NCBI RefSeq assembly: GCF_029867415.1 | Contig: NC_081180.1 | Coordinates: 233,792,625 to 233,856,624 of the forward strand | Direction: 5' to 3' | DNA length: 64,000 nt | Source of the DNA: Vicia villosa | Lineage: Eukaryota; Streptophyta; Magnoliopsida; Fabales; Fabaceae | Part shown: positions 11,580-24,030 of the stretch, in pieces | Numbering within the stretch: position 1 is the first letter of the stretch | Layout of the letters: each line of letters begins with the position of its first letter | Translations under genes and position numbers: made by a program | The notes under the pieces: model-generated | The model's database searches: none | The model's input: only the letters and a program-made list of their open reading frames with translations | What the model was told of the DNA's origin: nothing

Positions 11580-14500
11580 AGTTAAAGTTATAATGAATAA
11601 ATAAAACCTATCAAATTTTATAAAAACAAGGTTGGGTTAATTAGAAAACAAGTAGTATATTTAATTTACTTGTGTAGCATATCTACAATATAAGAAAATA
11701 GATTGTTCTGGAAAGTACCTAATTGCCCTGCTGTTCAAATAAGCTGCCACGTGTATGCTTTTAGCTTTCATCTTTGCCTTTTCTTCAATTTGTTTATTTG
11801 CAGGTTTGGAAAAAATATATGTTATTATATCATTTAATTTTAAATAAAATACTCTAAATCTTTTACTGAACCACTTTTCCATTTTACCTTTTCAATGAAC
11901 ACTTTTTTCATTTTCACATTCTCTCTCTTCATTTTCTTCTTCACTGTTTCTCCAATAGCCTCTCTCTTCCTCTTCTACTTTCTTCTCTCTTGTGTTGCCT
12001 GAATCTTCCTCTTCTTTTTTCTCCCATATTCCTTTTCTTCAACGCTGGCTACATGGTTCTGCGAGAATTTTTAGAGATCTACAATCAAATTTTTTCAAGG
12101 TAAATAATTAGCTATGATAGATATTGGTTTTATTGAGATTTAAGGTAATATTTGTTCTTCTTTGTTTTTCAGGTTATTTCAAGTTCGATTTCCAAGTTTT
12201 TAAATTTCTTCGTCGTCAACAACAACAAAGGTTTGAAGGTAAAGGAGTAAGATATGATTATGTGAGAAAACAAAATAACCAGGAAACTTAGGGTTTTGAT
12301 TTTGTTAGTTTTTATAATGAAAAGGGGATAATTTGTACTTAGGGTTTTTAGAATAGAAATTGAGTTTGATGTTTTTGAGTGATGGTAGATTGCAAGAATA
12401 TCAAAACCCTCTCCATTTGATTTTTAACTTTGTTCTTCTTTTTTTTCTTTTCAGATTATTCAAGTTTGATGTTCAGGTTTCTAAGTTTTTACCTTTTTTT
12501 TCAACAATCATGTGAAAATGAAATCTTTAAGCCCTTTTGTTCCATTTCATTAATATTTTTTTTATGATTTTTCAGATCTGGACTAATAGGCAATTTTTGA
12601 TGTCTCTTCCTTTATCAACCTTAACCAATCTATTTATTCCTCTAAACCAAAAATCATTTGCTTTTTGTATTTATTCTTTAAACAAATCTGGTTTTTTATG
12701 TCTGATTTTTATTTTAGTTTCTTTTGAAGTTTTAGAAATATTTTTTGATTTATACTTTTTCAATTTATTGTATGAAAAAGTTGAGTTTTTACAATTTATG
12801 TTCCATCAACTATGTAAAAATGCAATCTTTAAAATCTTTTATCACAAGTTTTAGTTTAAGGTTCCAAAAAGCCATATTCATTATTGTGGTAGTGATATTT
12901 CATAATTATTTTGAATTAAAAACAACAAACAATGAATTCAAATTTTTATGATCTCAAGAAACAACAAAATTCATTTTCAAGATCACAACTTTTTTTAAAA
13001 TACATTCTGATTTTTAAGATTACTACAATTGCAATTTCAGCACATGTTCTTCTTCAACTCCTATCAATACTCATTTATAACTTTATAATCTTTTTCTTCT
13101 CTTATTCAAATTTTTTAAGTAAGCATTTAAAATTTTTGGTATGTATTTAATTTGAATGGTGTGATTCTCATATGCATTTAAGGAGAATATCTTAAAGTGT
13201 AAAAGAATTACTATTTTTTAAAATCATCACTATTTGTGTTTTTTTTTTATCTGTCAATAAAAAACTATTTTGTTTTTTTAAGGACAAAATATATTTGATG
13301 AATTTTTTATTTTTTTTTCAATTTATTTTTTTCTGATTATATTTTTGTTGAATTTGCTTTTATATGAAATGTCTATATATTTTTTTTAGAGATAATTTTA
13401 ATTATTTCAAGTAAGTATATAATTAGATGAAAAAATTATGTATGAGAATGAAATTTTTTTGCTATTTTTTTGAATTTTTTACTATACAATATAATTTTCT
13501 CTTCTTTAGTGCTTATTGATTATGGAGGTGTTAGGTGGAGAAGTGGAATCAGATTTGACAATTCTCTTACAATAATTGTATTTCTCCCTTTCAATTTAAT
13601 ATTTAATAGTACTTAGAAAACTTTCCACACATAGCCCCTATCAAATTACTATGCTATAACTAGACTATATCTACTACTGCACTACTTTTTTTCCTTTTCA
13701 ATAAGGATAATATAATAAATACCTATTTACAATAGTATCTAAGATAAACTATATTGTTGTATATGATTCTCTTTCTATTTTTTAAATAAATATGCTTTAC
13801 TTGCAATTACTAATAAATTTATAAACTTTTGTTTTATATTTAATTTTAATTAATAATTTTAATTATTAATTAATTAGAGGAGTAAAGCCTTTTCTATGAC
13901 AGAAAAAAGTATTAACTAATAAAAAATAATTACAATTATCAATTTTATTTTATTATAATTAATTAATTTATGATTATTATAATGACGTATATATGATCGT
14001 TGAAACACTAAAAATGTATTAATAGTAAATGTAACATTTTGCCTTTCAACATAACATATACTACATCATATGGATAATTTATGAATGATGCATTACCTAC
14101 TTTTGTCCTCTAAATTTAACTAAATTAAATATAACTCTCACATGTTTTTTTATAATATTAAAGCAATGGTAGAATTGTAGGCAGAATTAGTCATAGACTC
14201 GTAGATACCTAAGTGACTAAAGTAACATTTTTTTCTCACTCCATATATTGTGCAAGAATATGAAACATATTCTACCAATGGAGCATGCAAAGATATTTCA
14301 CCTTTCATTTATATTCCCAATACAACTTTCTCTAACCCCATACTCAACCTTTTCAATCAAATATTTTAATTAATTAAATTCAAATACTTATATTACTCTA
14401 CCTTCTACATTTTATGAGGGAAATAATTAAAATATTTATTTTAATAATACTTAAAACAATTTACTTTATCTTTCAATGATAAATATGGCATCTTTCTCAT

Positions 14501-15545
14501 TACCAAATTTCATAAATTTCATAAAGTTAGTTTTATTTGTATTACTTGAACATGGAAATGCATGATCTTCTACTATTATAGTTTCTGATATATAAACATG
14601 TTTTCTTTTCAGGGGGACTCATACATGTCATAGTTTATAAAGATTGAGTTTATTTTCTTACCCAAAATGAATTTCAAGATGGAGAAATACTTAGGTTTAC
14701 TTTTCATAAAATTTCATGAAAGAGAATAATTGGTGTTGTAAAAGTTATATTTTAATAATTATATATTAACCTACAAGATTATATTAACTTAAAATTAATT
14801 GATTTTTATTACTATTATTGTTTGTAATCATTTTATAACAACTATTGAAAAATATCATTATAAAAATTAAAGAAAAAAAAGGAAAAAAGTAAATAGAAAT
14901 TGATGGAGTATTTATTATTGATTAAGATGAGGGTAGAAAAATAAATGAGCGTTTGAAAATAAAGTACCAGTAGAGAAAGTATAGAGGTGCAGAAATGATG
15001 TACTTTATCAGATGATTGTATGAGTGGATATGTCTTTTCCATCAAATTTAATGAATAGATATTCTGCAGGGTTTTTAGGCTTTTTTCCACAATAGTAGTT
15101 GTGCTTATTTTACTATGTGACGCATTTTTTTAATAGAATAAGTGATTGTGATTTCTCATAGAAGAATAATTAATGCACTTTACAGTTTCAATATATCTTT
15201 TTATTATAATATTTATAAGAATAAAAAATTACTAAAATAACATAGATATACAATGTTAATTTCTTTGATTTACCCAAGACCCAAACATAACCTTTCAAAT
15301 TATATTTATTTCTTCGATAACCATGATATGAAACAACAAAACACAACAATCTAATCTATACTTTTTTTAACAAGTTATATTTTTTTCCACCAAGGCAATT
15401 AAGATTGTTATAATCTTATTAATTAATGTTTTAAAGTAATAGATACCCTAAATGATTAATTAGTAAAGATATTTTTTTAAGTAATTGTAGAGAATGACTA
15501 GATATTAATAAATACACGTGCATCAAATTATTTTTTTATTAATTA
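11580..15545. other. AT-rich non-coding block, no gene recognised
   Basis: Long AT-rich stretch with T-rich and pyrimidine tracts (for example 11890-12060). Small frames at 11661-11882 (-), 12537-12854, 12745-12951, 12932-13150 (+) and 14842-15090 (-) are low-complexity and show no domain. Nothing else could be supported. Confidence 0.5.
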
Positions 15546-15557
15546 TATATTCATTTA

Positions 15558-15642
15558 TTAAATTCTCACGGGTACCAGACATTTTTTTATTAAAACATTT
15601 ACATCTGAAATAAATGTGTGTCTCGTACTAGAACCCGTGAAA
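15558..15642 (+). repeat. decayed copy of the Helitron-end sequence
   Basis: TCACGGGTACCAGACATTTTT, then ACATCTGAAATAAATGTGTG and ACTAGAACCCGTG parallel the sequence at 16890-16965. The right arm of the hairpin and the CTAG are missing. Confidence 0.6.
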
Positions 15643-16165
15643 AATATAAAAAGAATGAAAAGAAAAATATTATATAAAAAAAGAAAATGATGATATAAAA
15701 ACAAAGTATGTTGAATAACAATATGATAACTAATTGATAGAAATTAATGTTGTGTTAAATAATATTTAAGATATAATAATAATAAAACTAAAAGGAGTGT
15801 CAATAAAACCGAAAATTCTCAACTTAATAAAGATTGATACAATTAAATTGAATTAAATACCCTAATATTGTATGGTATAGAGATATGAAAAAAAATCATG
15901 AATCATAAATATTATTTAATTAAGGTCATATTAAACTGAAAATTCTCAACATAATGAAGATTTGATCAAATATTATAAAAAATATCTTTTTCCTGCATGT
16001 TTATAAATGATCTATCTATAGGAAATAAAAAGTTATTAAATAATGAATAAATATATTTTTAACTATCTTAAAAATATTAAATATGTAATAATTTGAAATT
16101 AAAAAAATCATATTAATGAAAATTAAGTTATATTTGTGAATATAGAAATATAAAGAAAATAATTC

Positions 16166-16297
<132 letters not shown>

Positions 16298-16420
16298 CGG
16301 GTTAGCATTTTCAAACAAATTCATACATAACATCTCTCGCGCGTTTCTTAAATTAAAGGCATATAATGTTATCAGCAATGTGTTTTCTGTGCAGTTGAAT
16401 AATTAAATGACTCTCACATA

Positions 16421-16915
16421 TTTTTCTATACATTTAATTATTATTTTTTCACGGGTACCAGATATTTTCTATACATTTAATTATTATTTTTTCACGGGTG
16501 CCATACATTTTTCTATACATTTAATTATTATTTTTTACGGGTTACAGACATTTTTCTATACATTTAATTATTACTTTTTCACGGATACCAGACATTTTTC
16601 TATACATTTAATTATTACTTTTTCACGGGTACTAGCCATTTTTCTATACATTTAATTATTATTTTTTCACGGGTACGAGACATTTTTCTATACATTTAAT
16701 TATCATTTTTTCACGGGTACCAAACATTTTTCTATACATTTAATTATTATTTTTTCACGAGTACTAGACATTTTTCTATACATTTAATTATTATTTCTTC
16801 ACAGGTACCAGACATTTTTCTATACATTTAACTATTATTTTTTCACAGGTACCAGACATTTTTCTATACATTTAATTATTATTTTTTGACAGGTACCAGA
16901 CATATTTTTCTATTA
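16421..16915 (+). repeat. about 11 tandem copies of a 44-bp repeat
   Basis: Each unit contains TTTTTCTATACATTTAATTA followed by TTTTTTCACGGGTACCAGACA with small variations. Starts are spaced 43-45 bases (near 16427, 16470, 16513, 16556, 16600, 16645, 16689, 16733, 16777, 16820, 16864). The array lies directly upstream of a Helitron-type terminus. Confidence 0.95.
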
Positions 16916-16954
16916 AAAAATATACATCTAAAACAAATGCGCGTCCCATACCAG

Positions 16955-16985
16955 AACCCGTGCGAACGCACGGGTTTGTTACTAG
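16955..16985 (+). mobile_element. Helitron 3' terminus
   Basis: A 10-bp inverted repeat, AACCCGTGCG then CGCACGGGTT around an AA, is followed after 5 bases by CTAG (16982-16985) and a T in the flank. This is the hairpin-plus-CTRR end of Helitrons, which insert between A and T. The 5' TC end was not identified, so the element's extent and whether it includes the beta-galactosidase fragments are unknown. No RepHel protein was seen. Confidence 0.75.
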
Positions 16986-17085
16986 TTTAATCTTACATAA
17001 TTTACAAGTAGATGATGATTTGACACGAGGGCACCCTTTATGGAAAGACATTCATATAGTACTATTACACACCAAATTAAACCAA

Positions 17086-17350
17086 AATTTTCATTTGTAG
17101 TTGATCTCAAATAAATAATTCTGCTCATTAAAATGGTAAGGGATGTTTTTTGGATCTGATTCTTCCTCTCATTTGGAGAAACCTCTGCAGTGATTTTTTT
17201 CATGGAAAGTGAAGTTCTAGGGCTATACCAAGTTAGTAAATAACTAAATATTGCTGGTGAAAATGGCTCTGATAATGATCCAGTTCTCACTCTTTCCTCC
17301 ATTTCTTTATTAGCAAGCATTAAAATCGAATTGGCCTGCATCCAATTCAT
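17086..17350 (-). pseudogene. exon-like coding fragment, unrecognised
   Basis: A minus-strand frame beginning MNWMQANSILMLANKEMEER and continuing with SEPFSPAIFSYLLTWYSP has balanced composition, unlike the AT-rich surroundings. I do not recognise the family. It may be a captured gene piece or part of the host of the Helitron. It has no clear start or splice context. Confidence 0.3.
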
Positions 17351-17510
17351 ATTACCCCACTTAATTCCTATTTTAATTCAAATAATTGTTGACTATAAGT
17401 CTTGTGATCATAATACAATATGTGAAAATTCAATTGCTATAATATAAGTGGGTCAAGCTATAACATAATGAAGATTTTATTATTTATTGAGAAAAATATA
17501 GACAACAAAA

Positions 17511-18755
17511 TGGTAGAACAAGATTTAATTTTGCATTCAATCTTTAAGTTTTGATGATCTTAATACATATATTTATATGGAAAAAATTTGTACTCTAATA
17601 GTTTCGTAAGTGTGCAGATTAACTATTTTGGCTGATTAGGATTGTTGTCTAGATAATCATTAGAATCAGCATCATCGCACATTAGAAGAACTATTCATCT
17701 CAATTCTGAAGTGACATCAGCAGTTTTGAAGAATGTCGAATGACTCATTAGAAAAAGATTTACAAACGCTTTGAAGCTAAGCGACTACTCAAGAACAGAT
17801 TTCAGTTCAGATACACTTCTTGCTTCCATTTCAAAAATCAGAAAACATCGTTAAGATAGGCTGCTGCTTTCAACTCTGAAGATTTCTTTATGAATCTGAA
17901 GAATAGTTTCTCTTGGAACGCCTACGATACTTGATATCTTCAGTAATCTCTCCACTTTAGATGAGAAGTACATCTAAAATGAAGGATGATCAGAAACTTG
18001 CAAAAGAAGCAACATGGTACAACCGTACATCACCTTTTCCACTTTTGCAGGATGTATTGTACAATTCCATCTTTTGTGTGCTCACTGTTCCCCAAGACCT
18101 TTTGGAGCCGTTACACCAAGGAAATCTTTGTTCGTGTCCTTTCTCAACGGTCATCTTTTCATGGGACTATATATATTAGACACTCTCATTTAAAGAAGCT
18201 GCCGATTAACAACGCTACTCAAGCTATATTTTTCAAACTCAACTAATAAACTTCAAAGAGAGAAAGAAATATCTTAGAGAACCTGCACTAAACACTCCAT
18301 TGTGAGAAATATAGTTTCTAATAATCTGTAAGAACACAAGAGTTGTTGCTCATAGATTGTGTTGACATTTGAGCTGAACTGTTTATGTTTCAATCTGCTT
18401 TTTAGAAGCAATATATTGTAAACATTTCCATTTGTAAATCTATTGAGATTTTTATTCCTCAAGTGACTAGGTTGTTAGCCTGTATACTTGAGAGGGCTAA
18501 GGTGTCTTTCTAGACTCTTAGAGGTTCTTTGTAACATTTCAAGATTAATGGATTAAGTCATTTTCTAAGGCGAAATCACCTTGGAGGGTGGATAGGATTA
18601 GCCTTTTCTAAGGTGAACCTAGATAACCAAAAGTGTTCTTTGTCTTCTCCCTTTGAACTATCTCACTAACTACTTGAAACTTTTTTCAACATAATTAAAT
18701 TTTTTAGAAAGTTCAATTCAAACCCCCCTTTCTTGTGTTTTTCTCAACCTTCCCA
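17511..18755 (+). mobile_element. LTR of a SIRE-type Ty1/copia element, apparently solo
   Basis: The left end TGGTAGAACAAGATT matches, inverted, the right end of the solo LTR at 4235-6426. The right end carries TTCAATTCAAACCCCCCTTT then CTTGTGTTTTTCTC, the usual SIRE-type U5 end, finishing TTCCCA. A TATA-like TATATATA lies near 18168 in the same orientation. The 5 bases outside (CAAAA and AAGCT) do not match, so no TSD supports it. No internal region or PBS follows. Confidence 0.7.
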
Positions 18756-19300
18756 AAGCTGTGTCCAATTTTTCTAGTAAACAAATGTGTGTGAAAAGTA
18801 TTTGCAAATTTGGCCAACTATCACTTCTAAGGAGGACAGTTCAAATATAAACCACCACATACAGCTTTTTAAGTCTTTGTTTATTTAGCTAACATTAATT
18901 ATATATATTTATCATAAATGAATCTAATTTACCAAATAAAATGTAGAGAGAAAATATGTATACCCAAAGAACAAAAGGTGGAAGATATGATCATACAGGG
19001 AACATCAAAGAACATGAAAAATAAATCCAACATTTGCTCTGTCTGAAGTATACAGAGATAGATCAAAGAACATGAAAAGGAAAATAAAAAACAAAAAGAT
19101 AAATTGTTAGAGATCTAAATAAACAAATCTAAAAATTAATAACTACAAATATGAAATGGAACACCAAAATAAAATACAAAATGGTAAAAAAAATCCAAAT
19201 AAATACAAAAGAAGAAGGAGGGATGTGAAAGGATCAAGAAGATGATAGATTGTTAACTTGAAAAAGAAAAAAAGTAAATAAACAACAGTCAGAATACAAA

Positions 19301-19340
<40 letters not shown>

Positions 19341-19735
19341 GAGGGTAAAGTTGAAAAACCCTAAAATAGAAAATCTAAAAATTGCAAGATTCTATAATAA
19401 AAGAAAAAGACTAACCTTATAACAGGAAGAAACGATAAATCATGAAGATGATGGCTATTGTAAGCCTCTTTTCTCGTGTGTGATGAAGATAGATTAAGTG
19501 ATTGTAAAGCAAGTTAAGCTTCCCTCTCTGGCGACGCTAATGAAGTGTTTTAGGGTTTCTTTGATTGAGGATCATTATTTGAGAGAATAAAGAATGAATA
19601 TCCTATATTGCTTCTTTAAACTAAAATGCATTTATGAATGATAGTGTAATATTAGTTTTGGATCTGGCGGGTGCGGATATTGTCAGTGTTTTTTTTAGAA
19701 ACTGAACTTGCCCGCTGCAATCCATTTTGGGCCGC
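18756..19735. other. non-coding flank, no gene recognised
   Basis: AT-rich sequence with an (AAT)n microsatellite at 19301-19340. The part at 19430-19600 resembles a 5' untranslated region on the minus strand, but no coding exon could be followed. Confidence 0.5.
19301..19340. repeat. (AAT)n microsatellite
   Basis: About 13 AAT repeats in a row. Confidence 0.95.
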
Positions 19736-19748
19736 ACTGTTAGGCCTA

Positions 19749-19849
19749 TTCAAGCGTTGACCCATTTAAAACCATTCAACTAGGTTTTCTTTTTTAGGGT
19801 TTATGGTTTAGGGCATGTTCAACCGTTGACCCATTTAAAATCATTCAAC
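19749..19849 (+). repeat. direct duplication at the insertion edge
   Basis: GTTGACCCATTTAAAACCAT near 19755 and GTTGACCCATTTAAAATCAT near 19824 are both followed by TCAACT, spaced about 69 bases. They border the point where gypsy gag resumes. Confidence 0.8.
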
Positions 19850-20760
19850 TGCTTCTTATGCTGTTCTTCATCTATAGATGCTAGTAAAATTCTTTGCAAC
19901 ATAAAACTTACACTCTTATCATATTCTTACTCTACAAACTCAACCCATACATATTCATCATTCTCAACTGCATGTTTCACTCTTTCCTCTTCCCTTTCTT
20001 CCTCATTAGCAGTGAACCAGTGACTCTCCTTGTTTTGATAAACTTTTGATCCATCACCTCTTCCATTATAATGATAACACATGTTTTTAGTGGTTTTGTA
20101 TATGGATTATTCTTCCTCTAGAATGGTGTTTTACCCTTCTACACACCGCTAGGGATGCTATCTCCCTTATTCTTCGGGTTGGAATCCCTGGTTGTGGCAC
20201 TCTTTTCCTTGTCACCTACAGATTCAAAGTTACTTTGGGGAAAATACCTAAAAGATGAGAAATTTTGAGGGGATTTCTCTATCAATTCTTCCTTCAAAGC
20301 TAGATTAGATTCCTTATCCATGGTCCCTACAGTATGCAAACCCATCTTCTCCTGCAAAGATTCCTTTAAGCCATTAATGTATTGAGCAACATTCTGGGTC
20401 TCGAATTCTCCTAGTTCATTATGCTTAAAGAAACACAAGAACTCAGTTATGTATTTTATTATGGTTTTCTTTCCATAATCACACTTAATATACATCTTAT
20501 AAATAATTTTCTGTTAATCATACAATAAAAACCACTCCAGCATCAATTGTTTCATTCTTTGCCAAGATTTGACTAGTCCATTTATTTGCCTATGCCTTTG
20601 ACCTACAAGCTTATCCCACCAGAAAGAAGAAATACTCTTCAATCTGATCACCACCATCTTAAATTTCCTATTCTCATGGATGCCCAAGACGTCGAAGAAT
20701 CTGTTAATGTGGATCTTCTAATCCATAAACTTCATCACTCCTATCATTCTGTGGAAAAAT
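19845..20760 (-). pseudogene. gypsy gag remnant
   Basis: On the minus strand the capsid-like region reads NRKFKMVVIRLKSISSFWWD, followed by KSWQRMKQ and, after frame breaks, KTIIKYITEFLCFFKHNELG and QNVAQYINGLKESLQEKMG. These follow the plant retrotransposon gag pattern (WW, then W-x-x-M, then FxxL, then RYxxGL). The C-terminal side continues to a SVSFMLQRILLAS-type tract at about 19850-19900, which normally leads into protease. There the frame is cut by foreign DNA. Decayed. Confidence 0.7.
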
Positions 20761-21092
20761 CGAATATCAACCTTTACTCAATAATCATGGTTATGTCAAA
20801 CCCCATGATCAACTGTCTCTTCCTCATCAGATTATTCTTCTTCATAATTCGAATTTCATAAATAATAACACGATTATTTCCAACCCGTGGAACCCTGATT
20901 GGTTCCCTTCTCTTGTCTCTTCACCGGTGCCCTTTGTTGTTGGCATTGTTCATATGAGTAGTTCAAGTTTCCATATGTTCAGTTAAAGTAGTTAGAACCA
21001 TAATAAAAGTCGCGGTAATTCTCTCATGACCTGCTCTGATCACCGGTTTATCTCCCATGGGTGATCAAGTTATGAAAAGAAATAGAAGAATA

Positions 21093-21107
21093 CATGCCCT
21101 GATGCCA
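21093..21107 (-). other. primer-binding site (tRNA-iMet type) of the gypsy element
   Basis: On the minus strand it reads TGGCATCAGGGCATG. This is close to the TGGTATCAGAGC class complementary to initiator-Met tRNA, and lies next to the 5' LTR. It sets the element's orientation. Confidence 0.7.
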
Positions 21108-21520
21108 CCTAACGCACTCGGAATCACAAAGGCATAACAAGCGCTAAAACTAGAATGAGAATATAGGTTTACAAGTGCAACACCTATCATATAAAACTCT
21201 GAAATCCACAAGATAAAGAAAATATTGAATTTCATTATTTACAATGGTAATACGTGATGGTTACACCAAAATTGTTTAAATACAAAAACAAAAAAAATGC
21301 TAATGAGCTTTTAATCAAAATAGAAATAAATAAAACACAATAATGCATAAAATAGTAAAATGCTCTTTTGGGCTTAAAGCATAATAGTGAACTGATTCCC
21401 TATTCGGAAAGGTATAATACTACTCATTATAACATCGGAGGTCAAACTTACATAAATCCTGCCGAACCTTTTTAACGCGCGACTTCCTCTTTGATTCATG
21501 CAACAAGGCTTGCTACATCA
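21100..21520 (-). repeat. 5' LTR of the gypsy element
   Basis: Partner of the LTR at 9603-10010. Its inner edge overlaps or abuts the primer-binding site, so the exact base at about 21100-21108 is not settled. The outer edge at 21520 is set by the TSD. Confidence 0.8.
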
Positions 21521-21745
21521 GAAAGCAATACATGATGGAGTTTGGGAAAGGTATGTATAATTTTAGTATATTGTTTGAGTATATCCACTTATATTTTTGG
21601 GGTCCTACAATAGTGGAAACTCATGAGGGTGTTTTTATTTTCTCACTATTATTGATATTTTTTTAAAAGAGCCTGACTTCATATTTTGAAAAATAAAATT
21701 GACACATTTGAAAATGTCAAGGAATACCATACTTTTATAGTGTTA
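21521..21745 (+). pseudogene. copia integrase core remnant, continuation of the frame cut at 9602
   Basis: After the gypsy element the copia sequence continues with QYMMEFGKGMYNFSILFEYI and YFWGPTIVETHEGVF, matching the integrase start (usually VHSDLWGP...ETHGG...YFLTIIDD). A further match LTSYFEK and TFENVKEY-like residues runs to about 21740. The frame is broken. It ends before the Ogre-like array, and 21746-21807 holds nothing recognisable. Confidence 0.75.
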
Positions 21746-23113
21746 TGTTTTTTACAGGGCCCTAATGAGGGGTAGCTTACAAGGAAGGCAACTAAGGAGG
21801 TGAGAGGCGAGGTACCCAGAAATTTGCCCATCTTATTTCTCCTATTAAATTCAAATCAAGGTACAAAGCTCGAAGACACCCTCTCCTAAACAAGGCTCAA
21901 AGATTTAGGGTTTTGTTGTTCTGAAGGAAAATCAATGAACCAAAGGCTCCAAAGCATCCCATATGGTCTATGATACCCCACATTATTTCCATGACAAATC
22001 TCAGGTCTCAATTCAAAAGATTGACCACTCAATTGCTCAGAAAGTCAACAGTCGACTGGTTTGACCTAAAAGTCAACTGTGGTCAAAGTACAGTCAAAAC
22101 TCCTGATTTTTTTGTCAACATCCTCATATTGAAGTATCATTCACCATTTGATCAAGAATTGATCATGGTTCATCAAGGAAAGATCAGAAATCAACAAATT
22201 CCAAAAGTTTCTAAATTAGGGTTTTTAAGGAGAAAATCAACCCAACTTTGACCAGCCATAACTTCCACACGGAACATCAGAAATTTCCCATCCAAAGCTC
22301 ATTTTGAAGGAAATTGAATTCTCTACAATTTTTTCTCTCACAAGCCAAGGCCAAAAATGCACCATTTGGGAGATATGAGCCAAAACATTACAGGTCCTAA
22401 TAATGGATCGCAAAAAGTCATATTTTCTCAAAGCTCATAACTTGAACATGGTAAGCTCAATTGAGATGAAACCAAAAGGAGGCTTTAGAGGACATCTTGA
22501 GCTTTCCAAAAAGTCCTAGAGTACCTCCATACAATAAAAATTGAGAGAGCTATCACTTGTTAAAGTTGGTCAATTTTGGAGAAATGCACAAAAGTCAATG
22601 TGAGCAAAATGGACTTTTTGGATCAATGGACCTAAAATATGGATTTGAAACATGTCTATGGGCTTTATATGGACCCTTAAACTAATTATTTTATTTTTAT
22701 AAGATTTATTTTATTTATTTGAATTTTAATTCATTTAAATATGAATAAATCATATAAATGTGAAATATTAGTTTTTAATCAAAGATTCGATTTCCCATCA
22801 ATTTTAATCAGTCAAAAGAGGCCCAAGGATCAATTGATATTTACTTTATTATTTTATTTCACTTATTTTGAATTTATTTATTTAAATTCAATTTAAATCA
22901 AATAAAATCAAAATAAATCATAGCTTGATGCTTAAGAATCATGTGATTAATTCCAAATATTCTAATCAATCCAAAATCATCTTGATGACACGTGAGAATA
23001 AGGGCAAAATAGAATTGGAGTTCAAAAGAGAAATATTTTATGAAAATCAATCAAATCTCCTCCAATCTTTTCTCTTGCAAATCAAGCCAAGAATTAACCC
23101 TAATAAGGTCTTC

Positions 23114-23120
23114 TATATAA
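23114..23120 (+). promoter_or_regulatory. TATA box of LTR-A
   Basis: TATATAA in the context CTTCTATATAAGAGCAACAC, about 1.3 kb into the LTR and conserved in all four LTRs. Transcription should start about 30 bases downstream, near the GAATAGAGGGGGACGAAACC tract, giving the U3/R border. Confidence 0.65.
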
Positions 23121-23651
23121 GAGCAACACATTCAGAATAGAGGGGGACGAAACCCTAGCCTCAAGAGACTTCTTCAAAACTCCAAAAATTCCATAAACAA
23201 GGATTCTTTTCGTTTTCAGATTTCCAGCCGTGATCAGTTCCAACCAAGCACTCCAATCTCTTCCTGAGGTGATTTAGAGTAAGTGTGGGGCGATGCATGA
23301 CTCCCATGTTGCGTAAACACCATGATCATGCTTGTTCATATTCATCCGTTTCTTTTGTTTTCGTTTTCCATGTTTCGATGAGTTTTAATTTGGTTTGATG
23401 CTTTTAATGTGTTTATAGTGACATTTAGAACAGGTTTGACGCATAATACGAAAGCTTTGAGCCTTGTATGGAGAAACACCATAGCCAGGGCTTTAAGCTT
23501 AGGTGTTCTCGTACGCCATTTTCTAGACTATTTCCGGCCCAAAAGACCTCACCATTAGATTCATAGAAGCCTATTTCGTTGATCTGGGCTCTTGGTGTTT
23601 CGTGTTTGATTGTTTTTCGCAGGTGCCGAATCGTAGCAAGGGGGAAGAAAA

Positions 23652-23672
23652 ACCTGCGGAAAATCCGCAGGT
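23652..23672 (+). other. perfect 9-bp hairpin in the LTR
   Basis: ACCTGCGGA, loop AAA, then TCCGCAGGT. It is kept perfectly in LTR-C (about 42155) and LTR-D (about 50369). LTR-B has one arm changed (CCGCAAGT). It lies about 540 bases downstream of the TATA box, so it would be in the RNA leader and terminal repeat. Confidence 0.8.
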
Positions 23673-23959
23673 AAATCCATAGCTGCGTCCGCAGAAAAAT
23701 CTGAAGGTCCCTTGGATGAAGATGATGAACAGGAGCGATTCCTCTTGGCTGTACGCGTGGAAAACCCTTAGTGGGTAGTCAACCAATCCAAACATCTCTC
23801 CAATCATGATTGGTCGGTCAAACAGTCTACTATCCATTGGGCATATGTGATTGGCTGCGCGCGTGGTGGTGGACCCTAGTTTGACTATCTCTTTCAATTT
23901 AACATTTATGTTTTTGTTTTCCTATTTATTATATGATGTTCACACTTTTAGCAACAGAA

Positions 23960-24030
23960 CAACTCAGTGCAGCTGGCGTTGGAGAAACTCGTGACACTTA
24001 AGACAGGGGTTCGATCCGCAGGCCCCTCTG
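23960..24030 (+). repeat. tRNA-like segment in LTR-A (T-arm/B-box-like)
   Basis: GGTTCGATCC (24008-24017) matches the tRNA B box and follows sequence that could be a decayed A box (TGGCGTTGGAG near 23974). In LTR-C (about 42512) and LTR-D (about 50725) the segment is GGGGTTCGATCCCC, a complete T-arm stem and loop; in A and B one stem base is changed. It may be an old SINE or tRNA fragment absorbed into the LTR. Confidence 0.5.

Noticed and set aside
12537..13150. Three overlapping Phe/Leu/Ile-rich frames
   Set aside because: Product of T-rich sequence, with no signal peptide or domain pattern that could be supported.
22237..23897. Small frames repeated in every LTR of the array (also near 31493, 40740, 48960 and other offsets)
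   Set aside because: They recur only because the LTR recurs. None shows a domain, and they do not stay open equally in all copies.
24008..24017. A functional tRNA gene at the GGTTCGATCC motif
   Set aside because: No acceptor stem, D-arm or anticodon arm could be folded. Only a T-arm-like piece is present.
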